From Arenicola marina (taxonomy: Eukaryota > Annelida > Polychaeta > Arenicolidae), in the NCBI GenBank assembly GCA_964019135.1, contig OZ025258.1:32358186-32422185 (forward strand): a stretch of DNA of 64,000 nt, written 5' to 3'. Shown one piece after another: positions 31,250-44,400 of the stretch. Every line of letters starts with the position of its first letter. Positions within the stretch are counted from its first letter, which is position 1. The translations under genes and the position numbers were made by a program. Below the pieces are notes generated by a model. The model was not told where the DNA came from and did not search any database. It saw only the letters and a program-made list of their open reading frames with translations.

Positions 31250-32385
31250 ATGATAACATACTTCATAATGCGACGAGAAACCCCACAAACTATATCAGCA
31301 CATCAGCCGTGATGCCGTCACGTCGAGAGTCTAGTGGGTCTTCAATCGACATTGTGGTTAAAATGATCCCTGATTACCAATATAACGAAATGAAACGATG
31401 ATAATATTACTTTGATTTTGTAAACTGACTAATGGAGGCTCGAGAAATACAACTGGACGCTGTCTAACGGGGAAAATTCTGCCTTAGCATTTGTATCAGG
31501 GGTTAACAGCCCGCCTGACATTGACATCAAACAGCCGCATTCGAATTTATCAAATGTCTAACCACTCATATATTACATAAACCAATTTCGATGGTTCTAA
31601 CTCTGATACACGCATTGAATTCGGTGGTTCGTTTTGCATCTAGGGGTATCTTTTCCATTCCGGCCTATGATTTATATTATTATCTAGAAAGCACACCTAA
31701 TATAATATATTACATTCCTGTCGTTTTTCAAGATCCACTTTGCCCCCGGCCGACAGCGGTATCGGCGAAGGAACGGAGATGTTCCAAACGAATTGGTTTA
31801 CACCCCTGCTAAAACGTTCATACTGTTACAAAGACGATATCTTCTTTTGTTTTTCACACAGGCAAGTTAAGTTGTACTGAATTCGATGCATCTTTCGTGT
31901 GGCAAACGTGTCTGTCCCGGGACACCACAGAACACTGTCGCGGCGCTGCTACTTATAACAAAGCATCGCGAAGCACACAGACTGATGACGTGTACCACTT
32001 AGTTGTAATCCTGGGGTTAATTGATATCACGGGCAAGGCTAAGATACTTCATTTGGCAGTCTGGCATGCGTAGAATATAGACAAAAGAATTTTTTGATGA
32101 TTCAAGGACTGATTCTTGTTTGTATTTTGAACTCTTTAGGTTTGGCGGGAAAGAGCTTGACATGCAACATTAAGTATGTAAAGTAGAAATATCACGCTTT
32201 TATGAACCGTTTCTGATTTCATGTTGTCATTGAAGTAACTGTCTGTTCGTACTCATCATATCGGACGATTCCCGAGGCAGTCGCAAACCAGGATCAGTTC
32301 TGTTGTGCACACGATACCAAGTTCTAGCAGGCCTACTTCTCTTTGCATCAATGAACAGAACTGGACGCAGTATCATCGTGCTTAC
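31250..32385. other. Downstream flank of LU-3, proximal part
   Basis: 32280-32390 aligns with 50610-50725 downstream of LU-4. The rest has no recognised feature. Confidence 0.5.
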
Positions 32386-32391
32386 AACATA

Positions 32392-32397
32392 TTTATT
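32392..32397 (-). terminator. Candidate polyadenylation signal of LU-3
   Basis: AATAAA on the minus strand, overlapping the stop codon of LU-3; the LU-4 copy has it too (50725-50730). Use would give a very short 3' UTR. Confidence 0.45.
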
Positions 32398-32484
32398 CCA
32401 CAGGACTCGAGCAATACAAATGGTCTTCGTCTTGTCCGCCAGAGGTCGCCGCAGGTGTCGTCACCACTGGTTTACCAGTCGTTT
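32393..32484 (-). CDS. LU-3 last coding exon
   Basis: After acceptor ttatag the frame (phase 1 in) reads ETTGKPVVTTPAATSGG and ends PVE-stop; the stop TAA (32393-32395) overlaps an AATAAA. The LU-4 paralogue (50726-50817) has exactly the same length and frame. Confidence 0.75.
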
Positions 32485-35400
32485 CTATAACCAAACACTT
32501 CACCGGGTCATGTATCGCTATTTATTGACTTAAGTTATATAGTTTTAGACGAACAATTCCGGTAGAGCCTTAGTCGCTGTTCCGAAATACAACGTTGGTT
32601 ATGGTTTAGTTGACTTAATACTACAGTCGTTTTCTGTAATTTTCGATAGCTGTGAAAAAGCTGTCGAAAATTAATTTATATATGTGGTGCTCACCCGCAG
32701 CATTCAACGCCCAGGCCTGCGTGATACGTGGCTGTGTAACTGATCCACAAGGATGTCCAGCTATATGAGGTCCTCTCTGTTGTCTCTCGGGGTTGAAGCT
32801 GCAATGAGAAACCCGCACCCACCCACCCATCCACAGTTCTGTGGCCAGAGGGAACGATAGGTATCAGTTGATCGCTTCGCATATCTCAGTCAGGGATAGA
32901 ATGAGGAAGGTGACTCCACTCACCTGCTCCGTGGAGCGTGGCTCCGCACTTACCGTGAAGGCATAGAACCCACTTCGCAGACCGGCAGCAGCGGTCCGCA
33001 GAAACTGGACATCACGGAATGAGGGTTACCTACCCGCCCCGCCCCACTGGATTCACCGGGCTGCCACACGGCACCGCCCCACCCCCCCCCCCCTCCCCCC
33101 ACCCACCAACCCACGCCCGCGCTTAGTCCCCACACAGCACCTGAGCCTCCTGGCGTCCCGTCCGGTCCCTCGGGAATGAGGTCCACGGCAGGGGGCGTGG
33201 TCGGCTCCGGGGGTTCCACCTCAGTTGGCTCCGGCGTGGGCCCCACTGTACAAGCTGCGGCGGTAGTCAGACAACCTCTATTAATTACATTGCTCCCCAG
33301 ATACAGCCTTAGATCTTACCGTCACAGACACCACTATTAATAACATTGCTCCCTAGATATAGCCCGAGATCTTACCGTCACTGACACCACTATTAATAAC
33401 ATTGCTCCCTAGATATAGCCCGAGATCTTACCGTCACTGACACCACTATAATAACATTGCTCCCTAGATATAGCCCGAGATCTTACCGTCACTGACACCA
33501 CTATTAATAACATTGCTCCCTAGATATAGCCCCAGATCTTAATGTCACAGACACCACTATTAATGACATTGCTCCCCAGATATAGCCCCAGATCTTACCG
33601 TCACTGACACCACTATTAATGACATTGCTCCCCAGATATAGCCCCAGATGTTACCGTCACAGACACCACTATTATTGACATTGCTCCCTAGATATAGCCC
33701 CAGATCTTACCGTCACTGACACCACTATTAAATACATTCGTATTACTAAAAGCTGTTTCATGCTGATCTACTTATTATTCTCCTTTACCTCAGCTATTTG
33801 AGGATTTTATTCCTGACATTATAATCTCTATGAATATGTCTTGTCCATGCACCCAAAAATCATCAGTCGTGATCGGGGCATGCACTGCCGTCAATCCTAT
33901 TAGGTGTTCACCCATGTGCCAACTCGGAGGCTCCGAAACCTTCGACAGTGTGTGAACGCAATCACCAGGCTGATCGCACTAACAAACTACAGATAACGGG
34001 CTGTATTTATAGGAATGGTGTTAAACAAATTATGCACGTAAGACGTGCTCTCTTGTAGTCTCTCACACTCCTGGCGGCGATATTCTAAGTATTGTCACTT
34101 GGGGTTTATGTGTGCCACTGCTGAAGTTTTTGGGTCATCTTACCCAGGGCGTCAATGACAATCTGGGCGTCAACGTTGCAGCCGTCCTCCCCACAGGTCA
34201 TCTCACACTTGGTGTCCTTGGGGCAGACCGGGTTGTCCAGCATGGTGGGGTCGGCGACAGTCTCACGCTTGCATCTCTTGGTGATGCGAGTGCTAAAACA
34301 AGGTAACAGAAAACAAATGCCATTTCACCAGATGCACGGGTAACCCATACCATGTGGCCAATAGTGTACGTTCTGTGTAGACCTGTGTATCAGCTCTGTA
34401 GACAGTATTATATGTTCCGCATACACTCAGTTGGTAAGCATACTGAGCAGCAAATCAAAAGGTCGTGGGTTCATTATATCTGAATATCTGGTATTACATC
34501 CGGGGCAAGTCCAACTTCATTTCAGTGTCCCTGTGAATTTATTTTTGACTGTCTACTGACAGACGACACGAAACACTGCTATTTACAGACCACACGAAAC
34601 ATTGCTACTTACACACCCCATGAAACATTGCTACCTACAGACCACACGAAACACTGCCTACCGACAAACCACACAAAACCAGGCTACTGACAGACCATAC
34701 GAAACACTACTACTTACAGACCCCATGAAACACTGCTACTTACAGACCCCATGAAACATTGCTACTTACAGACCACACGAAGCACTGCCTACTGACAGAC
34801 CACACGAAACAATGCTACTGACAGACCACACGAAACATTGCTACTTACAGACCACACGAAACATCGCTACTTACAGACCACACTAAACATCACTACTTAC
34901 AGACCACATTAAAACTGCCAACGTAGAGACCACACGAAACATTACTACTGACAGACCCCAAGAAACATCTCTACTTACAGGCCCCACGAAACTGCCTACT
35001 TACAGACCACATAAAACACTGCGTACTTACAGACCACACTAAACACTGCCTACTTACAGACCACTATCGCGTTCACAGATGACCTTGGTGTAGCAGAGGT
35101 TGCCAGCGCGACACCTGATGTCTTCGCATTCACTCTCGTCGTACACGTCAGTACATTTCTGGCAGTCAATTCCTGATTTAGACGAACGGTTTAAATATCA
35201 GAAACAATAAAATGACGATTTGTTGTTTTGTAGGTACAAATATTGCATTAATATCGACACGTATATGTTACAAAAGACAAATATAATAATTATGTGTATC
35301 AACAAATGTTGAATATTAAAATAGGGCACTGTATAGGACCGAATTATTGGTAATACCATACATTGAGATATGATATGCTCGGACCTAATATTAGATGTCA

Positions 35401-38400
35401 TAAATAAGAATGGCGATGAAATTTTGTGACTTCTTACCTGGAGGCCTAACTGGGCAATCTACAAAACAATGAAATAATAAATAAACACATAGCAAGGCGA
35501 CAGACGAATGCTTTTAGTTTCAGGATTGCGAAATAACACACAAAGACTCGATATATATGTAGCTTTAATCATCACGCACGTCAATGTATTGCATCAAATG
35601 TATATAGGTAAATAGCCACATCAAAGTTCTTAAATGGCGGACATTTGGTTATTGAGAGCCTGAAAGATGGCTGACATATAGTTATTGAGAGCCTGAAAGA
35701 TGGCTGACATCCAGTTATGAGAGCCTGGAAGAGGGCTGACAGCCACTTATGAGAGCCTGGAAGAGGGCTGACATGTACTTACTGAGAGCCCGGAAGAGGG
35801 CTGACATGTACTAACTGAGAGCCTGGAAGATGGTTGATATGTACTGACTGAGAGCCTGGAAGAGGGCTGACATGTACTCACTGAGAGCCTGGAAGATGGT
35901 TGATATGTACTGACTGAGAGCCTGGAAGAGGGCTGACATGTACTCACTGAGAGCATAGATGAGGGCTGACATGTACTCACTGAGAGCCTGGAAGAGGGCT
36001 GACATGTACTTACTGAAAGCCTGGAAGAGGGCTGACGTGTACTTACTGAGAGCCTGGAAGAGGGTTGATATGTACTGAATGAGAGCCTGGAAGAGGGTTG
36101 ATATGTACTGACTGATAGCCTGGAAGAGGGCTGACATGTACTTACTGAGAGCCTGGAAGAGGGTTGATATGTATTGACTGAGAGCCTGGAAGAGGGCTGA
36201 CATGTACTCACTGAGAGCATAGAAGAGGGCTGACATGTACTCACTGAGAGTCTGGAAGAGGGTTGATATGTATTGACTGAGAGCCTGGAAGAGGGCTGAC
36301 ATGTACTCACTGAGAGCATAGAAGAGGGCTGAGATGTACTCACTGAGAGTCTGGAAGAGGGCTGACATGTACTCACTGAGAGCCTGGAAGAGGGCTGACA
36401 TGTACTTACTGAGAGCCTGGAAGAGGGTTGATATGTATTGACTGAGAGCCTGGAAGAGGGCTGACATGTACTCACTGAGAGCATAGAAGAGGGCTGACAT
36501 GTACTTACTGAAAGCCCGGAAGAGGGCTGACATGTACTCACTGAGAGTCTGGAAGAGGGCTGACATGTACTTACTGAGAGCCTGGAAGAGGGCTGGCAAG
36601 CACTTACTGAGAGCCTGGAAGAGGGCTGACATGTACTTGCTGAGAGCCTGGAAGAGGGCTGACATGTACTTACTGAGAGCCTGGAAGAGGGCTGACATGT
36701 ACTTGCTGAGAGCCTGGAAGAGGGCTGACATGTACTTACTGAGAGCCAGGAAGAGGGCTGACATGTACTTACTGAGTGCCTGGAAGAGGGCTGGCAAGTA
36801 GTTACTGAAAGCCTGGAAGAGGGCTGACATGTACTTACTGAGAGCCTGGAAGAGGGCTGACATGTACTTGCTGAGAGCCTAGAAGAGGGCTGACATGTAC
36901 TTACTGAGAGCCTGGAAGAGCTCGGCTGTGTCTGTGTTACAGTAGTCAGTGTCACAGGCCAGGGAGCAGTTGTCGATGTTCTCACAGACCATGTTGTTGA
37001 GGCTGCTGAGATCGGCGACGGCCGCTATGTTCATGCATCGCTTCTTATAACGCGCTCTGAAGAAATGGAATCATGAATAAATCATAGGAGTGTTGTTATT
37101 GAAATTAGTGTGGGAGGCACAAACATTTTTTCCACAAAAACCTGAAAATAATGCTTGTGAAACCCTGACATGTAGGCGACCGTGGTGCACGTTACGTACT
37201 ATTTGCACACTATAATCGTTGGTAAACACATGAGGGCCAGAGGCACAGATATATATTAGGTTCTACAAGGGGGGCACGTGCTACCCTGTACCCCCCCTGG
37301 ACACGCCCACGTCAAGACCTGATAGAATACGTGCCCAGTTGATGGCTTGCGTGGGGAGTTAGTTACGTCTGCAAGCCTGCCCTCACGTCCAGGGGCCGTA
37401 TTCATAATCCCCTCGGAAGTTATGCACGAAAAGTGTGTTTTCGTCTTATCCTCACCAGCTCATTGTGGTGCTGCTCATGATTATGAAAATCCCTTCGATA
37501 TAATTTCAGCACTTTCTTAATTAGGAAAATCCACTTCTTGGGTGACTATTTATGTATTTTTAACCCGATAATCGATCGACAAATCTTACCCTCTGTCTGA
37601 TGTTAGGAAAAGAATGACCACTACAGAAAATCTCCAGTGTGTTTGATATTAGAAAAAGACTGACCACTACAGACATTCTCACCATGTAAGCTGATGCATG
37701 ACACACTCTAATGCTGAGTGACTTATGAGAATGCAATTTTAGCAAAACCAAACAACGTTGGGACTGTCCAGATGCAGCTATGGCACCACATTGCTCTGAA
37801 AGAATAATCTTAGGACAATGGTGAGCACCAGACTTACGTCTCATTGGGCCGATCGCAGAGCACTTTGGCGAAGCAGACTTCACTTTCGCGACAAGTCTGA
37901 GGTTCATTCTGAGTGTTGCAGTCTCCTTCGTTGTCCACGTCATCACACACGGTGCAGATGGGTCCTGGAAAATGGGCTGAGTAATGTAGGCGACTGCTAC
38001 ATCACATCTCTTGCTTAAAGGACAACGAAGTTAGGCGAGGTTCGCCGTCACTGAAGTTACTGAGTATTGAGTAAACAGTACGCCGCCGAATCAAACTGTT
38101 GTTGCTCATATATACAATGAGCGATAAGGAACTGAATATTCGCACACAAACGAGAAGGTGGAATATTTAAAGGGACAAAGCTGACTTACCCACTCCCCTG
38201 GTAGGACAATCTGAAAGGTAAATGGAAGTAGCAATCAATAACGCGTAGGATACCAACAATGTAGACCTGGACTTGATGGAGAGCATATGGTATTGTGTAG
38301 ACAAGGCACCGGTGGTTAGTAGTAATGTCAGCTAAGCGATATATACTGTCAGCCAGCAACAAGGATAACGCCGTAACATTTGAATAGGGTGTGAGAATGA

Positions 38401-41400
38401 TACAGTACTTTGAGAACATCGACAAAAACATTTATATTTCCACAATGAACGAAGCGACAGCTATCTTTCTATTAATATATATTCGACAATGATATAGATT
38501 TTTTCTGTGAGCTCTTTCTGTGATATTACGATATTTGTTCTGTATCTTTTCCCCCTCCTTTTTTGTTTACTGATACATGTTCTGCAAAAAGGATGTTATG
38601 TGATGAAACAGGAAAAATTATTTATTAAAGAAAAAAAAAACGCATGACCTGCATAACAGGTAAGACAGCCCGTAAATTCAAAACAACCCCTCGCTCATGC
38701 ACTATTATAGGGTGTTATATTTTACGCCAACGTTTTCTAACTTACTTAGTCCAGACCATTATCTGAGCCCTGTAGGAACTCACCAATCACGGTGTCGAGG
38801 TACTGCGCGGTGTTGTCGTTACAGGCCTCGCTGTCGCAGTAGTAAGCGCACTTCGAAGTGTCGGCATTCTCGCAGTAGGGGGTGTCCAGCGCTGTGTCAG
38901 TGGGGGCACCTACACATCCCTTCTTCATCAAACTGTCCCTGAAATATATGTCAAAAGAGTTTAAAACGAGTAATTATATTCCCATGCCAGGTGGGGCCAG
39001 ATCTTAGAGAAGCCAACATAATGTTATTCGACCAGCCAAAGATGGGTCGGCTATGTAACTTCTTAGCATAATGCAATTGTGTCACCGGGTTGGACGCCTG
39101 GACCATTTAAATATGAACCGTGACGATTCAAATGGTCCTCTGGACGTGATATAATTAATTAAATATGACGTTGGCGATAACATGCATCCAGAGATTGGAG
39201 TTGTGGACGCTGTAATGTAAGGTGTGTACAGGGTGATGGTAAAGTATGTATATATATAAGTTACGTATTTATATATTGTGACAAGAAGGCAGGGCATTTG
39301 GTAAAAAGAATAATCGTAATTAAATTAGTTAAAAACTTTACTGGCGCTTACCCTCCACTGGTGCATCGGATGCTGATCTGACACACTTGGTTGGGGTTGC
39401 ACTGCTCCAACGGACCCTGGTTACAGGTCGCCTCGTCCGGGGCGTCCGTGCATGACCGACAATGAATGCCTGGAACAAAGCGTAACCACATGTCAACTCT
39501 TCTTCCGATGTTTAGTTGATCGTATTAAACACAATAAAAATCAATGGGATATATAACAAGTGGTAATGTTATCTATTACACGGCTACGGCTAGATAGGAG
39601 GTGGGGTGGATATGTTATTATGGTACAGTAGGGGTGTCAGCACATCGGGATTAGTGCACTATTTGAATTGTAATAATTCTTGAAGAAACTAATGGCTTAT
39701 TATATTTTATGTTCATTGCATCTATCCGATAGTGACTGTTCGGAGCGACAGTTCGGTAATGAATTATGACTCACCCACGGCTCTGACTGGGCACGCTGTG
39801 AAGACAAGAAAAAGAAGGACGTATTGGTACACAGACAAACAATGATGACAACGGCGACAGATGCAACCACCTTTATGACACCCAAATACTGCATTAATAT
39901 TGTGAAAAGACTAGAATATGCTGGGTATGGTTGTTCAGGAATGACGCCCCCCCTCCCCCTGTTTACATAGATACGTATATATGTAACGCGATAAGGAATC
40001 ATTTTACGTAAACATTGAGGCAAAACACGCATCAACCTTCCACAGTACCAGTAATCAACGCATCATAACGCACGCAGAATAACGGAATCACCCAACTACT
40101 ATCCTGAGTCACGTACCCGAGAGAACCAGCCATGCTGGACACATGGTCCCGCAAAACCACCCAGAAAATAAATAATTTATCATTCAGGTAACACAGGTGG
40201 GAGGAAACTCACAGAGCAGGGCGGCTATGAGGCTGACAGGTGGGAGGTAACTCACAGAGCATGGCGGGAGACTGACAGGTGGGAGGTAACTCAGAGCATG
40301 GCGATTATGAGACTGACAGGTGGGAGGTAACTCACAGAGCATGGCGGGAGACTGACAGGTGGGAGGTAACTCACAGAGCATGGCGGCTATGAGGCTGACA
40401 GATGGGAGGTAACTCACAGAGCATGGCGGCTATAAGACTGACAGGTGGGAGGTAACTCACAGAGCATGGCGGCTATGAGACTGACAGGTGGGAGGTAACC
40501 CACAGAGCATGGCGGCTATGAGACTGACAGGTGGGAGGCAACTCACAGAGCATGGCAGGAGACTGACAGGTGGGAGGTAACTCAGAGCATGGCGATTATG
40601 AGACTGACAGGTGGGAGGTAACTCAGAGCATGGCGATTATGAGACTGACAGGTGGGAGGTAACTCAGAGCATGGCGATTATGAGACTGACAGGTGGGAGG
40701 TAACTCACAGAGCATGGCGGGAGACTGACAGGTGGGAGGTAACTCACAGAGTAGGGCGGCTATGAGGCTGACAGGTGGGAGGTAACTCAGAGCATGGGGG
40801 CTATGAGACTGACAGGTGGGAGGTAACTCACAGAGTATGGCGACTATGAGGCTGACAGGTGGGAGGTAACTTAGAGCATGGCGGCTATGAGGCTGACAGG
40901 TGGGAGGTAACTGAGAGCATGGCGGCTATGAGGCTGACAGGTGGGAGGTAACTCACAGAGTATGGCGGCTATGAGGCTGACAGGTGGGAGGTAACTCAGA
41001 GCATGGCGGCTATGAGGCTGACAGGTGGGAGGTAACTCACAGAGTATGGCGGCTATGAGGCTGACAGGTGGGAGGTAACTCAGAGCATGGCGGCTATGAG
41101 GCTGACAGGTAGGAGGTAACTGAGAGCATGGCGGCTATGAGGCTGACAGGTGGGAGGTAACTCACAGAGTATGGCGGCTATGAGGCTGACAGGTGGGAGG
41201 TAACTCACAGAGCATGGCGATTATGAGGCTGACAGGTTGGAGGTAACTCACAGAGCATGGCGGCTATAAGACTGACAGGTGGGAGGTAACTCACAGAGCA
41301 TGGAGGCTATGAGGATGAAAGGTGGGAGGTAACTCACAGAGCATGGCGGCTATGAGGCTGACAGGTTGGAGGTGACTCACAGAGCATGGCGGCTATAAGA

Positions 41401-44400
41401 CTGACAGGTGGGAGGTAACTCACAGAGCATGGCGGCTATGAGGCGGACAGGTGTGAGGTAACTCACAGAGCATGGCGGCTATGAGGCTGACAGGTGGGAG
41501 GTAACTCTCAGAGCATGGCGATTATGAGGCTGACAGGTGGGAGGTAACTCACAAAGCATGGCGCTTATGAGGCTCACAGGTGGGTGGTATCTCACAGAGC
41601 ATGGCGGCTATGAGACCTACAGATGGGAGGTAACTCACAGAGCATGGCGGCTATGAGACTGGCACTTTCGTCGTTACAGGCATCGCCATCACAGTACATT
41701 CCGCACTTGGTGTTGTCCGCACTCTCACACGTCACGACGTTGAGCTCCGGGCCTGCGCCCACACACCCCTTCTTCATCTGGCTGTCCCTGCAAGGTCAGC
41801 AAGGACGCTTTTGATCGGCCATGAGCGAATGCAAGATTTTAAAAAGGAAACTAGAGGTCTATATTGGATGAGTTCTCCGAAAATCTTGTCAGCGGCGTCA
41901 AGGAATGAATAGATACATTATCGACAATTGTCATATCGTAATTTGTATCAAATAAAAAATAATAACTCCTTAATACTGTTGAAATCAATGCGCGTCTCAG
42001 TTGATCTGGCGTTTGTTGTTGTGAACTATTTGTTCAGCTAGTTGCCCTCTTGCAATGATTTTGTTCTTCTTACTTACTCTCCTATGATGCAGCGGATGCT
42101 GGTCTGACACACTTGATTGGGATTGCATTGCTCCAGTGGTCCCTGGTCGCAAACATTCTCATCCGTCTCTTCCACACAGGTGCGGCACTGGGGTCCTGAA
42201 ATGATATGGGCCTTACCATTGCAATCACATGAGTCGAAAAGCGGCTCAGTGGCAGCTGTGCAGCGAAATGATTATAATAGTAGCGTGCCAGGCCATGCAA
42301 GAGAGTTTAATTACAGGATCAGTGTATCTCTGCCTCGAGGAGACAACGTTAGTTGGCGGCTTCGGAATAGAGAACTCACCCACATCTTTGACCGGGCAAG
42401 CTGCAAGAAATAAGAAAAAAGTAAGTGACATCATCTTTACAGAAGCAGCTTCTAGTACAAGTAGCATTTATAGAAGTAAGACTATCCATGCATTACAATT
42501 AATACAACAATAATAGTAATAATATTTTTGAGAATAGTAAAAATATTAAATAATACTAATTATAATAAAATTAATAATATCATTAGTATTAAAAACATAT
42601 ATCTAACAACTGTGATTTTTGCATTTTATTCCATCAATCTATCTCTTTCTGTGAATCAGGGCGATATTAACAGTAACAGGGGGGTGAGCAAGGGGTATTT
42701 GCGTTCCGTGCCAGGGTTGATTCTGCGGAGGAGAGATGCCTTGCAAATCGATTAGCTCATAACTTGCGGAGAGAAAATAAGTGCTTCAAGCCCGAACAGG
42801 ATTCTATATACACTTTAGGCCAAAATCGAGGGAAAGAGGGTGGGGTGAGGATGGTGAGAAGGGCTCACGCCAACCATTAGTATGAAGATTCAAGACTGAT
42901 GACATAGGTGTTAATTGCATCCTGGTTTTGCCGTTAAGCTGAGTAGAATTATTCTGGGAAATGAAGAAGTTGTTGACTGCTTACTTAGGACGCTGTTGAT
43001 CTCGTCATAGTTGGCAGCATTGCACAGCTCGGAGTCACAGTAGACAGCACACTTGGTGTTGGTGTTGTCTGTACACGTGGGACCTCCGTTGATGTTATTA
43101 GCGTTACTAGCGCCAACGCAACCCTTCTTTATCATGATGCTGGAATATAATCGTCGCGCATGTGTGTCAAAACCCACAACATTAAGCAAAACCAGCGGCT
43201 AAGTAATTTTGCTTTGAAACTTATATTATACTTATTTAGAAGCTTGTATATTTAAAAAACAATCATTTTCAACTATACCCTTGCCGCCCGCCTCCCCTCC
43301 CCCGCACCCCTGCCACGCCGGCGAGCACAGGAAAGTTTGCTGAGTCCCAAACGCATTAAATTTTATTTAATACATAGTGGTCAGTCGTCAATTCATAATT
43401 ATATCGACGGAAAAAGCGCGGGGTATTTGACCTCAATGACTACCCACCCCGTCGGGGAGACGCATCGAACGACCGTCTGGCATATCTGGTTATTGTTACA
43501 CTCGTCCGTGGTCCCCTGCGACATGCACTCCTCCTCGCTGGCAGACTCCGTGCATTTGTGACACGTGGGACCTGTTCACCATGCAATCAAATAGAAGTCG
43601 CATTGAGTCGTGATACAAGTGCGTCGGGCTTCCTTACATTACTAGCTGATATTGTATTTGATTTATACACTATTAATCATCATAAGTATAACAACTGTTA
43701 AAAAATGTATTGCTTAACAACAGAGCTGTAATATGAAATACATTATTCTAAAAAAAAGAAAAGGCAGTTGTGCCTATCAAATTTCGTAATTGTCTTTCCT
43801 GTAACATGTATTTCATTTACATTTTTGCTTTTTCTAAAGTATTTTCCTTTATTTCTGCTCATAGCAGTCAACAATTCTTCAGGTAGTTCCAGTAATCCAT
43901 TACAGTGAAACCATGGTAGTAGCTATTCAATTTGACAAAAATCTTGTGCATTAATGCAATCAGTACTCCTTGTATTACAAACATAACTATAGCCTCATGC
44001 ACAAAGTTGACGTGTTGTACCAAGTCTTGGAATGAATAGCACAGTAAATGTTACCATACGACAATGCGTATCTACAGAGCGAGACTAAAAGACAACAAAG
44101 GCAATAACATTTCAGCAAAATGCAAACAAGAGAAACGGCGTGGCCATCTGAATTAATGTTCCTATTGGGTCTTCAAATAAATGATTACCATTGCGGATTA
44201 TTATCTTCTTATGTGACTATGGTAAGTAGATCACCATTTTCATACTAAATAAAGGTTGCTGACCTTAGTACATGAAAAAAATAAAATGAGACAAAATTCC
44301 CCCTGCTTCTAAACTCATGAACAATCTGCCAAATTTGACCCCTCCCCCACTCCTGCAGTGTTGTCCCCAAGGGAACTTCGGGTATCCACCAATCTCAAAT

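Noticed and set aside
34410-34500. tRNA gene
   Set aside because: A-box-like and B-box-like motifs are present, but acceptor and anticodon stems do not pair convincingly. Kept only as a weak SINE candidate.
35747-36985. 412-codon and 350-codon minus-strand open frames over the 33-bp array
   Set aside because: The longer one is out of frame with exon D4. The shorter one is in frame but is separated from the exon by a stop in the first unit. Both are explained by a 33-bp unit without stops.
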